5,419 bases of DNA from Candidatus Bathyarchaeota archaeon (GCA_030613835.1 JAUWLH010000119.1:1-5419), one strand, 5' to 3'. Positions 1-5,419 are shown, numbered from the stretch's first letter. Translations and numbers: made by a program. Notes: a model not told the origin generated them from the sequence alone.

Positions 1-199
1 ATGAGAAAAATCCTAACGCCTCTATCGGTACTCCGATGCTTGGACTGTGAGCGATCACGGTGTTTCCGGAAAACCTTGTGGTTGCCCCGTCCAGTTCCAG
101 GTTCTTCTCAATCGGAAGGTAAGGTAGAACACTTCTGTTGAAAATCTCCTTCGTCACCTTGCCGAGGCCAAGTGTATCGCTCATGTCAACCATATACAT
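1..199 (-). CDS. AIR-synthase-related (PurM/HypE superfamily) protein, N-terminal fragment
   Basis: The minus strand is open from base 199 to the left edge: 66 codons, no stop, with the rest of the gene outside the window. The fragment begins MYMVDMSDTLGLGKVTKEIF, then has a VLPYLP segment near residues 25-30, an LELDGAT segment near 35-41, and VIAHSPSIGVPIEALGFF at 48-65. A start of the type 'GKVTKEIFxxxVLPYL' followed by a beta strand and a 'P..ALGFF' helix is what I recall of archaeal AIR-synthase-related proteins (the PurM/HypE/ThiL/SelD ATP-binding superfamily). The assignment is from memory of the family, and the catalytic glycine-rich parts lie off the window. Start choice: an AGGTGA motif at 210-215 sits 10 bases before ATG 197-199 and 7 before an in-frame GTG at 200-202. 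Other in-frame ATGs lie at 191-193 and 182-184. An in-frame stop at 221-223 bounds the frame. It is transcribed divergently from the coiled-coil/rpiA unit. The exact reaction is unknown. Confidence 0.6.
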   Translation of the reverse strand, partial: MYMVDMSDTLGLGKVTKEIFNRSVLPYLPIEKNLELDGATTRFSGNTVIAHSPSIGVPIEALGFFS

Positions 200-209
200 C
201 ACATCTTTT

Positions 210-215
210 TCACCT
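210..215 (-). promoter_or_regulatory. Shine-Dalgarno site of the left-edge minus-strand gene
   Basis: Read on the minus strand this is AGGTGA, a strong match to the archaeal anti-Shine-Dalgarno sequence. It lies 7 bases before a GTG and 10 bases before an ATG in the same frame, so it places the start at 197-202 rather than at the two later ATGs. It is the clearest ribosome binding site in the window, since the three genes at 326, 1788 and 3513 have none. That implies a leadered transcript here. An AT-rich stretch at 251-262 on the same strand could be its TATA box, but the match is weak. Confidence 0.55.
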
Positions 216-287
216 AAAAATCAACCTGAACCGATGTTTCAACGAATAATGCAATTTATTTGAGACAATCCAGTTCCAAGGGCTTCG

Positions 288-296
288 CTTAAATAT
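288..296 (+). promoter_or_regulatory. TATA-like box for the coiled-coil/rpiA unit
   Basis: The stretch CTTAAATAT resembles the archaeal TATA box and lies about 30 bases before the ATG at 326. With initiation about 25 bases downstream of its centre, the transcript would start near 315-320 and carry almost no leader. This agrees with the absence of a Shine-Dalgarno motif before the ATG. Upstream in-frame ATG 308-310 is ruled out because TGA follows at 314-316. The box is inferred from motif and spacing only. Confidence 0.5.
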
Positions 297-325
297 TAAC
301 ATGTGCCATGAAATGATGAACAGCG

Positions 326-1048
326 ATGGCCATCACTTTTTCCGACGACATGATAGTAGGTATAGGGGCTCTTATCGTCGCCGCGGTTGCCATTTTTATG
401 TTCATGAGGGCAACAGATGGGGTGGGAAAGCCCAGGAAGCGCGATGATGACGACCCATCATCCAGCCCAGTATCGTTAGAGCCATCGAGGGTAAACGTAA
501 TAACGCTACCCGCTGTCGCCAAGAGGAGCGAGGTCGAGAAGGCTAGGTCCACAATACGCACCTTGACCGTGCACCAGGAGATCCTTGGTATGGTCATGAA
601 GCGTCTCTTCGAGGCAGAGGACGAGGGCGAGATCAATAAGGTGGAGAGGGAGCGCCTTGGCAAGAACTACGAGGTGGAGATGCAGAAGGTCACAGAGGAA
701 CTCAACAAGGCAGAGCTCATTGTGAGTCTCAACGAGCTTGAGGTGATAAGATCAGACATCGTCAAGCAGTTCCAGGAGACCCTCACAGATACGCAGAGCA
801 AGATCGATCTCATCATTAAGGAACTCAATATACAGCCCATCGAGCCAGAGATAAAAGAAGAGCCAAAGCTCCAGCCAAAACCCAGAGGAACCCGACCCAA
901 GCCGCAGCCCCAGCCCGAGGAGCCAGAGGTGGACGATGAGGGCATCCCGAGAAGGGGCAGGGAGACCGTCGAGGAGAGATTAGATAAGCTTAAACTGGAC
1001 GTGCTCAAGGAGCTAGAAGAACTAGATCGCTTGGAGCTTGAGCAATAA
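326..1048 (+). CDS. Membrane-anchored coiled-coil protein of unknown function
   Basis: I do not recognise this 240-residue protein as a named family. Residues 9-27 form one hydrophobic segment, followed by a basic patch (KPRKR, 35-39); by the positive-inside rule this suggests a short outside N-terminus and a cytoplasmic body. Next come an acidic/serine-rich linker (DDDDPSSS, 40-47), a charged helical region at about 68-168 with the alternating Glu/Lys/Leu pattern of a coiled coil, a proline-rich stretch at 171-200 (KPRGTRPKPQPQP), and a very acidic leucine-rich helix at 213-240. The layout of anchor, coiled coil, flexible Pro arm and terminal helix suggests a scaffold or tether rather than an enzyme; this is inference. 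It has no Shine-Dalgarno motif and an apparent TATA box 30 bases upstream, so it is probably leaderless or nearly so. Its TAA stop directly abuts the rpiA ATG, so the two are almost certainly co-transcribed. Codon use matches its neighbours and shows no sign of transfer. Confidence 0.85.
   Translation: MAITFSDDMIVGIGALIVAAVAIFMFMRATDGVGKPRKRDDDDPSSSPVSLEPSRVNVITLPAVAKRSEVEKARSTIRTLTVHQEILGMVMKRLFEAEDEGEINKVERERLGKNYEVEMQKVTEELNKAELIVSLNELEVIRSDIVKQFQETLTDTQSKIDLIIKELNIQPIEPEIKEEPKLQPKPRGTRPKPQPQPEEPEVDDEGIPRRGRETVEERLDKLKLDVLKELEELDRLELEQ
1033..1036 (+). promoter_or_regulatory. Likely Shine-Dalgarno site of rpiA inside the upstream gene
   Basis: GGAG lies 12 bases before the rpiA ATG, within the last codons of the upstream coding region. 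The spacing is a little long. With zero bases between the upstream TAA and the ATG, rpiA is probably translated by this site together with re-initiation by ribosomes finishing the upstream gene. Confidence 0.4.
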
Positions 1049-1744
1049 ATGAGCTGGCGGAAAGAGGCAAAGATTAGGGCGGCGGAGAAGGGCGTGTCCC
1101 ACATCAAATCTAACATGATTATTGGTATCGGAAGTGGCAGCACGGCAAGTGAGGGCATCAGGATCATAGGCGAGAAAATGGCCAGTGGGGAGCTTGAGAA
1201 CATCAGGGCCGTCCCTACCAGCTACCAGGCCATCCAGGAGGCCGTAAAGGCGCACATCCCTCTGACGACACTGGATGAGTACCCAGTTCTTGACTTTGGC
1301 TTTGACGGGGCAGATCAGATAGATCAGGAACTCAACGCTATAAAGGGCGGTGGAGGCGCGCTTCTCAGGGAGAAAATAGTCGCCTCCTGCTGCAGGGAAT
1401 ACATCCTAATCGCGGACCAGACAAAGGTCTCAGATGTGCTCGGCCGGGATCAGCCGGTCTACCTAGAGATTCACCCCATGGCGGTGATGCCAGTGTGTAA
1501 AAAGCTGAGGAACATGGGGGCAAAGCCCACTGTCAGGCAGGCGGTTGGAAAGCTAGGCCCCGTCGTCACGGACAATGGAAATAATCTCATCGACGCGGAT
1601 TTTGGGGCGATACACAACCCTGGCTACCTCAATGCTAGACTGCACTCGGTCCAGGGAGTCATGGAGACTGGTTTGTTCATCGGGTACGCAAAAATTGCCT
1701 ACATCGGAACCAAGGGTGGCGTTAAGACCATGACCCGTGCCTGA
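1049..1744 (+). CDS. rpiA: Ribose-5-phosphate isomerase A
   Basis: RpiA interconverts ribose 5-phosphate and ribulose 5-phosphate in the cytoplasm. In many archaea without a full pentose phosphate pathway this supplies ribose for nucleotides from the ribulose monophosphate route. The 231-residue length is normal. Visible motifs are the phosphate-binding loop IGIGSGSTA (25-33), the PTSYQ loop (56-60), DGADQID (86-92), the glycine-rich IKGGGGALLREKI (98-110), IADQTK (121-126) and VTDNGNNLID (173-182), then LHSVQGVMETGLF (198-210). The catalytic set known from E. coli RpiA (Asp81, Asp84, Lys94, Glu103) corresponds to Asp86, Asp89, Lys99 and Glu108, all at the same offset of five, so the enzyme should be active. 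One oddity is Gln90 where the usual sequence is GADE. It starts directly after the stop of the membrane coiled-coil gene and is co-transcribed with it. A TATA-like box for the next gene begins at its stop codon. Confidence 0.97.
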   Translation: MSWRKEAKIRAAEKGVSHIKSNMIIGIGSGSTASEGIRIIGEKMASGELENIRAVPTSYQAIQEAVKAHIPLTTLDEYPVLDFGFDGADQIDQELNAIKGGGGALLREKIVASCCREYILIADQTKVSDVLGRDQPVYLEIHPMAVMPVCKKLRNMGAKPTVRQAVGKLGPVVTDNGNNLIDADFGAIHNPGYLNARLHSVQGVMETGLFIGYAKIAYIGTKGGVKTMTRA

Positions 1745-1752
1745 TATATATA
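1744..1752 (+). promoter_or_regulatory. TATA-like box for the first amidohydrolase
   Basis: The run ATATATATA begins at the last base of the rpiA stop codon and lies about 40 bases before the ATG at 1788. Initiation about 25 bases downstream would give a leader of roughly 10-15 bases. There is no Shine-Dalgarno motif in front of the ATG. A short T5 at 1758-1762 just after the box might also help end the rpiA transcript. The call rests on composition and spacing. Confidence 0.5.
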
Positions 1753-1787
1753 ACAAGTTTTTAGTGTGAATCCAAGTACTTTGGTTT

Positions 1788-3383
1788 ATGTGTTTTGCTG
1801 ATCTGGTTCTCCATAACGGTCCAGTTTTAACTATGGATAAAAGCTGTAGAAAGATGACCGCCGTAGCAGTGAAGGACGGAATAATTATTGCAGTTGGCGG
1901 CAAGCCGCATGTAACCCGCCTCATCGGCCCATTGACCGAGGTAATTGATCTGGATGGTCGATGCGTGACCCCTGGGCTTGTGAACACACACGACCACTTC
2001 CTTGAGCACGGTATCTCCTCTGCCTTCATAGTTGATGTCAGGTACCCCAAGGCCGAGAGCATCAAGGAGATAGTTGAGATGGTCAAGGAACGAGTCGATA
2101 CGTCTCCAACTGGACAGTGGGTCCTCGCCCACGTATGGGATGAGACGCTTCTTGAGGAGAGAAGGTTTCCCACAAGGTACGACCTTGACCCCGTTAGTCC
2201 TGACAACCCCGTGTATATCAAACGGGTATTCCAGATGGGGGTGGCGAACAGCAAGGCTTTGGAGTTGGCTGGGATAACAAAGGATACACCAGACCCGGAG
2301 TACGGAGTCATCGAGAAGGACGAGAACGGTACCCCCACTGGGCTGCTACGTGGTAGGGCCACGCTGTTAGTAATCGATAAAATTGTGTGGAGTCAGGAGG
2401 ATAAGTTAAAGGCCATCAGGCAGGCGTGCGAGGACTTCCACAGTGTGGGCTTTACATCAGTGATAGAGCCTGGTCTGATGGCTGATGATGTCGAGGCCTT
2501 CTATGAGAGCCGTAGGCGAGGTGAGCTCGACACCAGGATCCAGATGCAGATCGGGTTCCTCATGAGCCTCGACGAGACCAAGTGGGCGGTTGAGAACTAC
2601 AGCATCGGCGGAGATGACATGCTCAGGATCAACGGCCTTAAGATGGCTGTTGATGGGGGAGTGGGACCTAGGACTGCCCTGTTCTATGATGGGTACCTGG
2701 ACAAGCCCGATGTCTATGGCAACCAGATGGTGACCCAGGAGGAGCTCAACGAGATGGTGGAGCTGGGGCACAGGAACGGGTTCCAGGTGGCGATTCACGC
2801 CATCGGTGACAAAGCCATTGATATCAGTATGGACGCGTATGAGCATGCCCAGAGGATCAGCCCAAGACCTGATCCGAGACATCAGATCGTTCACTGTTAC
2901 TTCCCGACGGAGAAAGCACTAAAACAGATCATCGACCTCGGGGTTATGGTGAACACCCAGACCCCGTTCTTCTACTTCCTGGGAGAGAGTTTCCTTGAGG
3001 CGCTTGGGCCGGAACGGTGTGAGGATTGTATGCCCGTCAAGACCTTCGTCGAGAAGGGCATCCCTGTGGGTATCAGCCATGACGCTACGGTCACGCAGCC
3101 ATTGCCCAATATTGGTATCTACGCATCCGTGGCCCGGAAGACCATTAAGGGAAACGTGCTGGGCACCAAGGAATCGGTTGATGCCGAGACAGCGCTCGGG
3201 TTCTACACCATGCCGGCGGCCAAGCACTGCTTCATGGAGGACGTCATCGGCAGTGTCGAGGTGGGTAAATACGGTGACCTGGCGGTCTGGAATTTCAACC
3301 CGTTGGACGTGGAAACAGAGAAACTCAAGGACTGGAAGTGCCAGATGACCTTCGTCAATGGAAAAAAGGTCTACGAGGCTTGA
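1788..3383 (+). CDS. Amidohydrolase_3 (YtcJ-like) family metal-dependent hydrolase
   Basis: This 531-residue protein has the layout of the Amidohydrolase_3 branch of the amidohydrolase superfamily (YtcJ, AepA, N-substituted formamide deformylase), whose usual length is about 500-560. The N-terminal 1-62 forms the small beta-sandwich half (DLVLHNGPVLTMD at 5-17). The barrel then opens with the metal motif NTHDH (His68, His70). Later landmarks are LKMAVDGG (284-291, with Lys285 where the family has 'KIFADG'), AIHAIGDKAID (335-345, His337), HQIVHC (365-370, His369) and GISHDATVTQPLP (428-440, Asp432) followed by NIGIYASVAR. The C-terminal strand GKYGDLAVWN (493-502) returns to the sandwich domain. 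There is no signal peptide, so it should be cytoplasmic. The family hydrolyses C-N bonds of amides, formamides and related compounds; the substrate here cannot be inferred. The start follows a TATA-like box with no Shine-Dalgarno motif. An eight-T run follows the stop, suggesting a single-gene transcript. Confidence 0.92.
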   Translation: MCFADLVLHNGPVLTMDKSCRKMTAVAVKDGIIIAVGGKPHVTRLIGPLTEVIDLDGRCVTPGLVNTHDHFLEHGISSAFIVDVRYPKAESIKEIVEMVKERVDTSPTGQWVLAHVWDETLLEERRFPTRYDLDPVSPDNPVYIKRVFQMGVANSKALELAGITKDTPDPEYGVIEKDENGTPTGLLRGRATLLVIDKIVWSQEDKLKAIRQACEDFHSVGFTSVIEPGLMADDVEAFYESRRRGELDTRIQMQIGFLMSLDETKWAVENYSIGGDDMLRINGLKMAVDGGVGPRTALFYDGYLDKPDVYGNQMVTQEELNEMVELGHRNGFQVAIHAIGDKAIDISMDAYEHAQRISPRPDPRHQIVHCYFPTEKALKQIIDLGVMVNTQTPFFYFLGESFLEALGPERCEDCMPVKTFVEKGIPVGISHDATVTQPLPNIGIYASVARKTIKGNVLGTKESVDAETALGFYTMPAAKHCFMEDVIGSVEVGKYGDLAVWNFNPLDVETEKLKDWKCQMTFVNGKKVYEA

Positions 3384-3391
3384 TTAACCTA

Positions 3392-3399
3392 TTTTTTTT
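3392..3399 (+). terminator. Oligo-T terminator after the first amidohydrolase
   Basis: Eight consecutive T residues begin 9 bases after the stop codon. Archaeal RNA polymerases terminate at T-rich tracts without needing a hairpin, and none is visible just before this one. It probably separates the two amidohydrolase genes into different transcripts. Confidence 0.6.
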
Positions 3400-3475
3400 G
3401 ATGCCTTTATTCATAATAGGAGAAAGTGCAAGGGGTATAGCTTAACTACCTGATGAAAGGTAATCACATAATCCT

Positions 3476-3490
3476 CCTAAATCTTAACTA
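3476..3490 (+). promoter_or_regulatory. Possible TATA-like region for the second amidohydrolase
   Basis: The AT-rich stretch CCTAAATCTTAACTA lies 23-37 bases before the ATG at 3513 and contains two overlapping imperfect TATA-like matches. Either would start transcription at or just before the ATG, in keeping with the lack of any Shine-Dalgarno motif. The match is weak and no other candidate is clearly better. Confidence 0.35.
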
Positions 3491-3512
3491 ATCGTACAAC
3501 CAGATATTTTCC

Positions 3513-4826
3513 ATGAATAAATCATACCAGGAGATCAGGAAACACATCGACTCGATCAGGCTAATAGACACACATGAGCACCTGCCACCGGAGAGCGAGC
3601 GGGTCAACAAGGTCGTTGATGTCTTGAGCCAGTTCTATCTGCATTACGCATCAAGCGACCTGATCTCCGCGGGCATGAGTCCAGAGGACCTCGTCTACAT
3701 CAAGGACACCAAGATACCACTGGATTATAGGTGGGCGATCTTCGAGTCATGGTGGGAGAAGATCAGGAACACAGGTTACTCAAGGTGCATGGAGATCGCG
3801 GCCCGTGACCTCTACGGGGTGGATGGGATAAACTCCGAGACATACAAGCAACTGTCCAGGAAGATGATGGAGAGGAACAAGGAGGGCCTCTACAAGTGGG
3901 TGCTTCACGAGAAGGCGGGAATAGATGTCTGTGTTCTAGACACCCTTAGAGAGGACTATGATGTAGACTCGGACCTCTTTGTCCCTGTCCTCAGGGTCAG
4001 CGAGTACGCCAGCCCACGGAACAAGAAAGACCTGGAGGTCCTTGGGAAACAGTTCAGTAACCCTATCCACAACCTTGGGGATTATATTAACCTGGTCAAG
4101 GGCAGGTTTGATGCCCTTGAGGGTATGGTAGTTGCTGTAAAGATAGCTCTGGCCTATGATCGATCCATCTTCTTCGAGAAACGAACGTTCAACGAGGCCG
4201 AGGAGTCACTTAACAAGATATTCAAGACCAAGGGGTTCAGCTGGTCACCTATTGAAGGGACCGAGTACAACGAGCTGGTCCAGGACGGGCCTGGGAGAGA
4301 GGAACTTCTTCCGTTGCAGGATTATCTTGTTCACCTTTCAATTCAAGAGGCATCACGGCGAGGGTTACCTATCCAGATACATACAGGCCTCCACGAGGGG
4401 AACAAGAACATCATATCCAACTCCAACCCAGAGCTCCTGGTGAACCTTTTCCTTGAGTACGGTGAAGCCAAGTTCGATATATTCCACGGCAGCTGGCCCT
4501 ATAGCAGCCAGCTATCCGCCCTGGCCAAGAACTTCCAGAACGTCTACATCGACATGTGTTGGATGCACATCATCAGCCCCAGCAGGGCCATGTCCGCTCT
4601 CGACGAGTGGCTTGACGAGGTTCCCGTCAACAAGATAATGGGCTTTGGCGGTGATTTCCTGTGCGTTGAGGGGTCATACGGCCACTCCGTTATGGCCAGG
4701 GATAACGTGGCGCGGGTCCTGGCGAAGAAGGTGAATGATGGCGTATATGTAATGGACGAGGCGAAAAAATACGCCAACTGGATTCTCAGGGATAACCCAA
4801 AGAGGCTCTTCTTCCCCGAGAAATAG
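3513..4826 (+). CDS. Amidohydrolase_2/uronate-isomerase-like metal-dependent hydrolase
   Basis: This 437-residue protein is a TIM-barrel metal hydrolase unrelated in detail to the preceding one. It lacks the beta-sandwich half and begins almost at once with the barrel motif LIDTHEHLP (17-25; His21, His23). A long helical insertion follows at about 28-130, with HYASSDLISAGM (44-55) and NTGYSRCMEIAARDLYGVDG (86-105). Such an insertion after the HxH motif, and the total length, recall uronate isomerases. Further likely active-site segments are VAVKIALAYDR (207-217, Lys210), LPIQIHTGLHEGN (285-297, His290), FDIFHGSWPY (321-330, His325) and KIMGFGGDF (374-382, Asp381). The end is WILRDNPKRLFF (423-434), the closing helix typical of Amidohydrolase_2 proteins. 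From memory, similar proteins annotated only as amidohydrolases occur in several bacterial phyla. The reaction is unknown; C-O, C-N or C-C hydrolysis, decarboxylation or sugar isomerisation are all possible for the fold. No signal peptide is visible. No Shine-Dalgarno motif precedes the ATG. Confidence 0.88.
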   Translation: MNKSYQEIRKHIDSIRLIDTHEHLPPESERVNKVVDVLSQFYLHYASSDLISAGMSPEDLVYIKDTKIPLDYRWAIFESWWEKIRNTGYSRCMEIAARDLYGVDGINSETYKQLSRKMMERNKEGLYKWVLHEKAGIDVCVLDTLREDYDVDSDLFVPVLRVSEYASPRNKKDLEVLGKQFSNPIHNLGDYINLVKGRFDALEGMVVAVKIALAYDRSIFFEKRTFNEAEESLNKIFKTKGFSWSPIEGTEYNELVQDGPGREELLPLQDYLVHLSIQEASRRGLPIQIHTGLHEGNKNIISNSNPELLVNLFLEYGEAKFDIFHGSWPYSSQLSALAKNFQNVYIDMCWMHIISPSRAMSALDEWLDEVPVNKIMGFGGDFLCVEGSYGHSVMARDNVARVLAKKVNDGVYVMDEAKKYANWILRDNPKRLFFPEK

Positions 4827-4847
4827 CCTACCCAGGCCACAATAATG

Positions 4848-4854
4848 TTTAAAA
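4848..4854 (+). promoter_or_regulatory. TATA-like box of the tRNA-Ser gene
   Basis: TTTAAAA lies about 31 bases (centre to first base) before the mature tRNA 5' end. An archaeal start site 25-27 bases downstream would give a primary transcript with a leader of only a few bases, to be removed by RNase P. The position fits an independent tRNA promoter well. Confidence 0.6.
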
Positions 4855-4881
4855 CCCCGTTGGGGGGCATACTGTTTGGTT

Positions 4882-4969
4882 GCCGGGTTCTCCTAGCCTG
4901 GTAGGGAGCTGGCCTGCTAAGTCAGTGCGCGTAATGCGCACGAGGGTTCAAATCCCTCACCCGGCGCCA
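4882..4969 (+). tRNA. tRNA-Ser (anticodon GCU)
   Basis: A complete type II tRNA can be folded by hand. The acceptor stem is GCCGGGT (4882-4888) with ACCCGGC (4959-4965), all seven pairs perfect. The D arm is TCCT/GGGA (4891-4894 and 4904-4907) with loop AGCCTGGTA holding the conserved GG. The anticodon stem is CTGGC/GTCAG (4909-4913 and 4921-4925) with loop CTGCTAA, giving anticodon GCT at 4916-4918, which reads AGC and AGU serine codons. The long variable arm is TGCGC/GCGCA (4926-4930 and 4936-4940) with loop GTAAT. The T arm is GAGGG/CCCTC with loop TTCAAAT (4942-4958). The discriminator is G4966, as usual for serine tRNAs, and CCA is encoded at 4967-4969. There is no intron. The long extra arm supports serine independently of the anticodon. 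The gene has its own TATA-like box and a T5 just downstream. Confidence 0.97.
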
Positions 4970-4972
4970 ATC

Positions 4973-4977
4973 TTTTT
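4973..4977 (+). terminator. Short oligo-T behind the tRNA
   Basis: Five T residues begin 4 bases after the encoded CCA, a common ending for archaeal tRNA transcripts. It lies between the tRNA and the stop codon of the convergent cutC gene, only about 8 bases from that stop, so the two convergent transcripts probably overlap at their ends. Confidence 0.45.
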
Positions 4978-4984
4978 AACAAAA

Positions 4985-5419
4985 CTATGAATTATTTCCA
5001 GACATTTCCTTTATGAATGATCGGACCTTATCCTGATTAGCCTGCATCCAACTGAATTCTGGTATCTCTGGTGAACCGCTCATGAAGACACCTGACCTGC
5101 GGAATTCCATTATACTCTCTACCCTGTCCCAGAGCGTTGAGTGGTACTCCTTGGCACCTACCTTGGCGTGAAATTCGGCGATTTTATCAACCTCCAGCCC
5201 CGCCCCTGGCATGATGATTACCCGACCACCGGCTTTCTTGACCAAATCAGCAATCAGAGCTATCCCCTCAGGAGCCTTGTTCATTTGACCCGATGTGAGG
5301 ATCCTGTCAATACCTATCTCAATCAGCTCCTCCAGTGCCACGTAGGGGTCCTTACACATGTCAAAGGCCCTGTGGAACGTGACTGACATCGGTCGCGCCA
5401 GTTTCGTGATCTCATTTGT
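4985..5419 (-). CDS. cutC: CutC family protein, C-terminal part
   Basis: The minus strand is open from the right edge to a TAG at 4985-4987, giving 144 residues of a family usually about 240 long. Roughly the first 100 residues are off the window. A methionine at 5387-5389 is not the start: the frame continues upstream without a stop, and the residues before it (TNEITKLARP) fit the CutC helix that precedes VTFHRAFD. Diagnostic segments are SVTFHRAFDM, GIDRILTSGQ, APEGIALI and the glycine-rich RVIIMPGAGL, all matching the TIM-barrel CutC fold, followed by KEYHSTLW, where many relatives have EIHAS. CutC was first linked to copper tolerance in E. coli, but its molecular role is disputed and it may be an enzyme of unknown activity. 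It is convergent to the tRNA. No copper-handling gene is visible beside it. Confidence 0.93.
   Translation of the reverse strand, partial: TNEITKLARPMSVTFHRAFDMCKDPYVALEELIEIGIDRILTSGQMNKAPEGIALIADLVKKAGGRVIIMPGAGLEVDKIAEFHAKVGAKEYHSTLWDRVESIMEFRRSGVFMSGSPEIPEFSWMQANQDKVRSFIKEMSGNNS

Noticed and set aside
667..1203. Minus-strand open frame of 178 codons
   Set aside because: It is nearly all serine and leucine, the expected reverse image of Glu/Lys/Leu codons in the coiled-coil gene. It has no motif and overlaps two real genes.
1553..2362. Long open frame on the minus strand (269 codons)
   Set aside because: It spans the end of rpiA and the start of the amidohydrolase, both with clear family motifs on the plus strand. 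Its translation is serine/threonine-rich with no recognisable domain, so it is an antisense shadow.
3450..3512. Possible C/D box guide RNA starting at the CTGATGA motif
   Set aside because: No CTGA D box or internal D'/C' pair follows within the usual 50-60 bases, so a complete C/D RNA cannot be drawn.
4156..4638. Two plus-strand open frames of 95 and 61 codons inside the second amidohydrolase
   Set aside because: They are in another frame of a gene whose motifs run through the whole stretch, and they are rich in Ser/Arg/Pro as frame-shifted coding sequence usually is.
5141..5386. Plus-strand open frame of 81 codons opposite cutC
   Set aside because: It lies wholly antisense to the conserved CutC motifs and shows no family resemblance or start signal.
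4985..5389. A complete short CutC-like protein starting at the methionine at 5387-5389
   Set aside because: The frame stays open to the window edge, and the residues upstream of the methionine fit the CutC fold, so the gene is longer and cut by the window, not truncated.

Overview
The window looks like a stretch of archaeal chromosome. The evidence is an N-terminal fragment of an archaeal-type AIR-synthase-related protein, AT-rich TATA-like boxes about 25-40 bases ahead of starts that lack a Shine-Dalgarno motif, oligo-T stretches after genes, heavy use of AGG/AGA for arginine, and a tRNA gene sitting alone behind its own TATA-like box. The exact lineage cannot be fixed from the sequence. A Thermoproteota/Bathyarchaeia-like or related mesophilic archaeon is a reasonable guess, not a demonstration. 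I see no insertion sequence, phage gene, CRISPR array or defence system.

Layout: (1) bases 1-199, minus strand: the start of a protein resembling the PurM/HypE/AIR-synthase superfamily, cut by the left edge. (2) bases 200-325: a short divergent promoter region. (3) bases 326-1744, plus strand: a two-gene unit in which a small membrane-anchored coiled-coil protein of unknown function is followed, with zero spacing, by ribose-5-phosphate isomerase A (rpiA). (4) bases 1788-3383, plus strand: an amidohydrolase of the Amidohydrolase_3 (YtcJ-like) type behind its own TATA-like box, followed by an eight-T run. (5) bases 3513-4826, plus strand: a second, unrelated metal-dependent hydrolase of the Amidohydrolase_2/uronate-isomerase-like fold. 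(6) bases 4882-4969, plus strand: a complete tRNA-Ser(GCU) with a long variable arm and an encoded CCA. (7) bases 4985-5419, minus strand: the C-terminal part of a CutC-family protein, convergent to the tRNA and cut by the right edge.

How the genes fit together: only the coiled-coil gene and rpiA are clearly one transcription unit. RpiA supplies ribose 5-phosphate for nucleotide synthesis, and the AIR-synthase-like protein across the divergent promoter belongs to a superfamily that includes a purine-synthesis enzyme. That link is suggestive only. The two amidohydrolases share a strand and a TIM-barrel metal-hydrolase fold but not a subfamily, and each appears to have its own promoter; their substrates cannot be read from the sequence. 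The region reads mostly as ordinary housekeeping and catabolic chromosome. The least explained element is the membrane coiled-coil protein ahead of rpiA.
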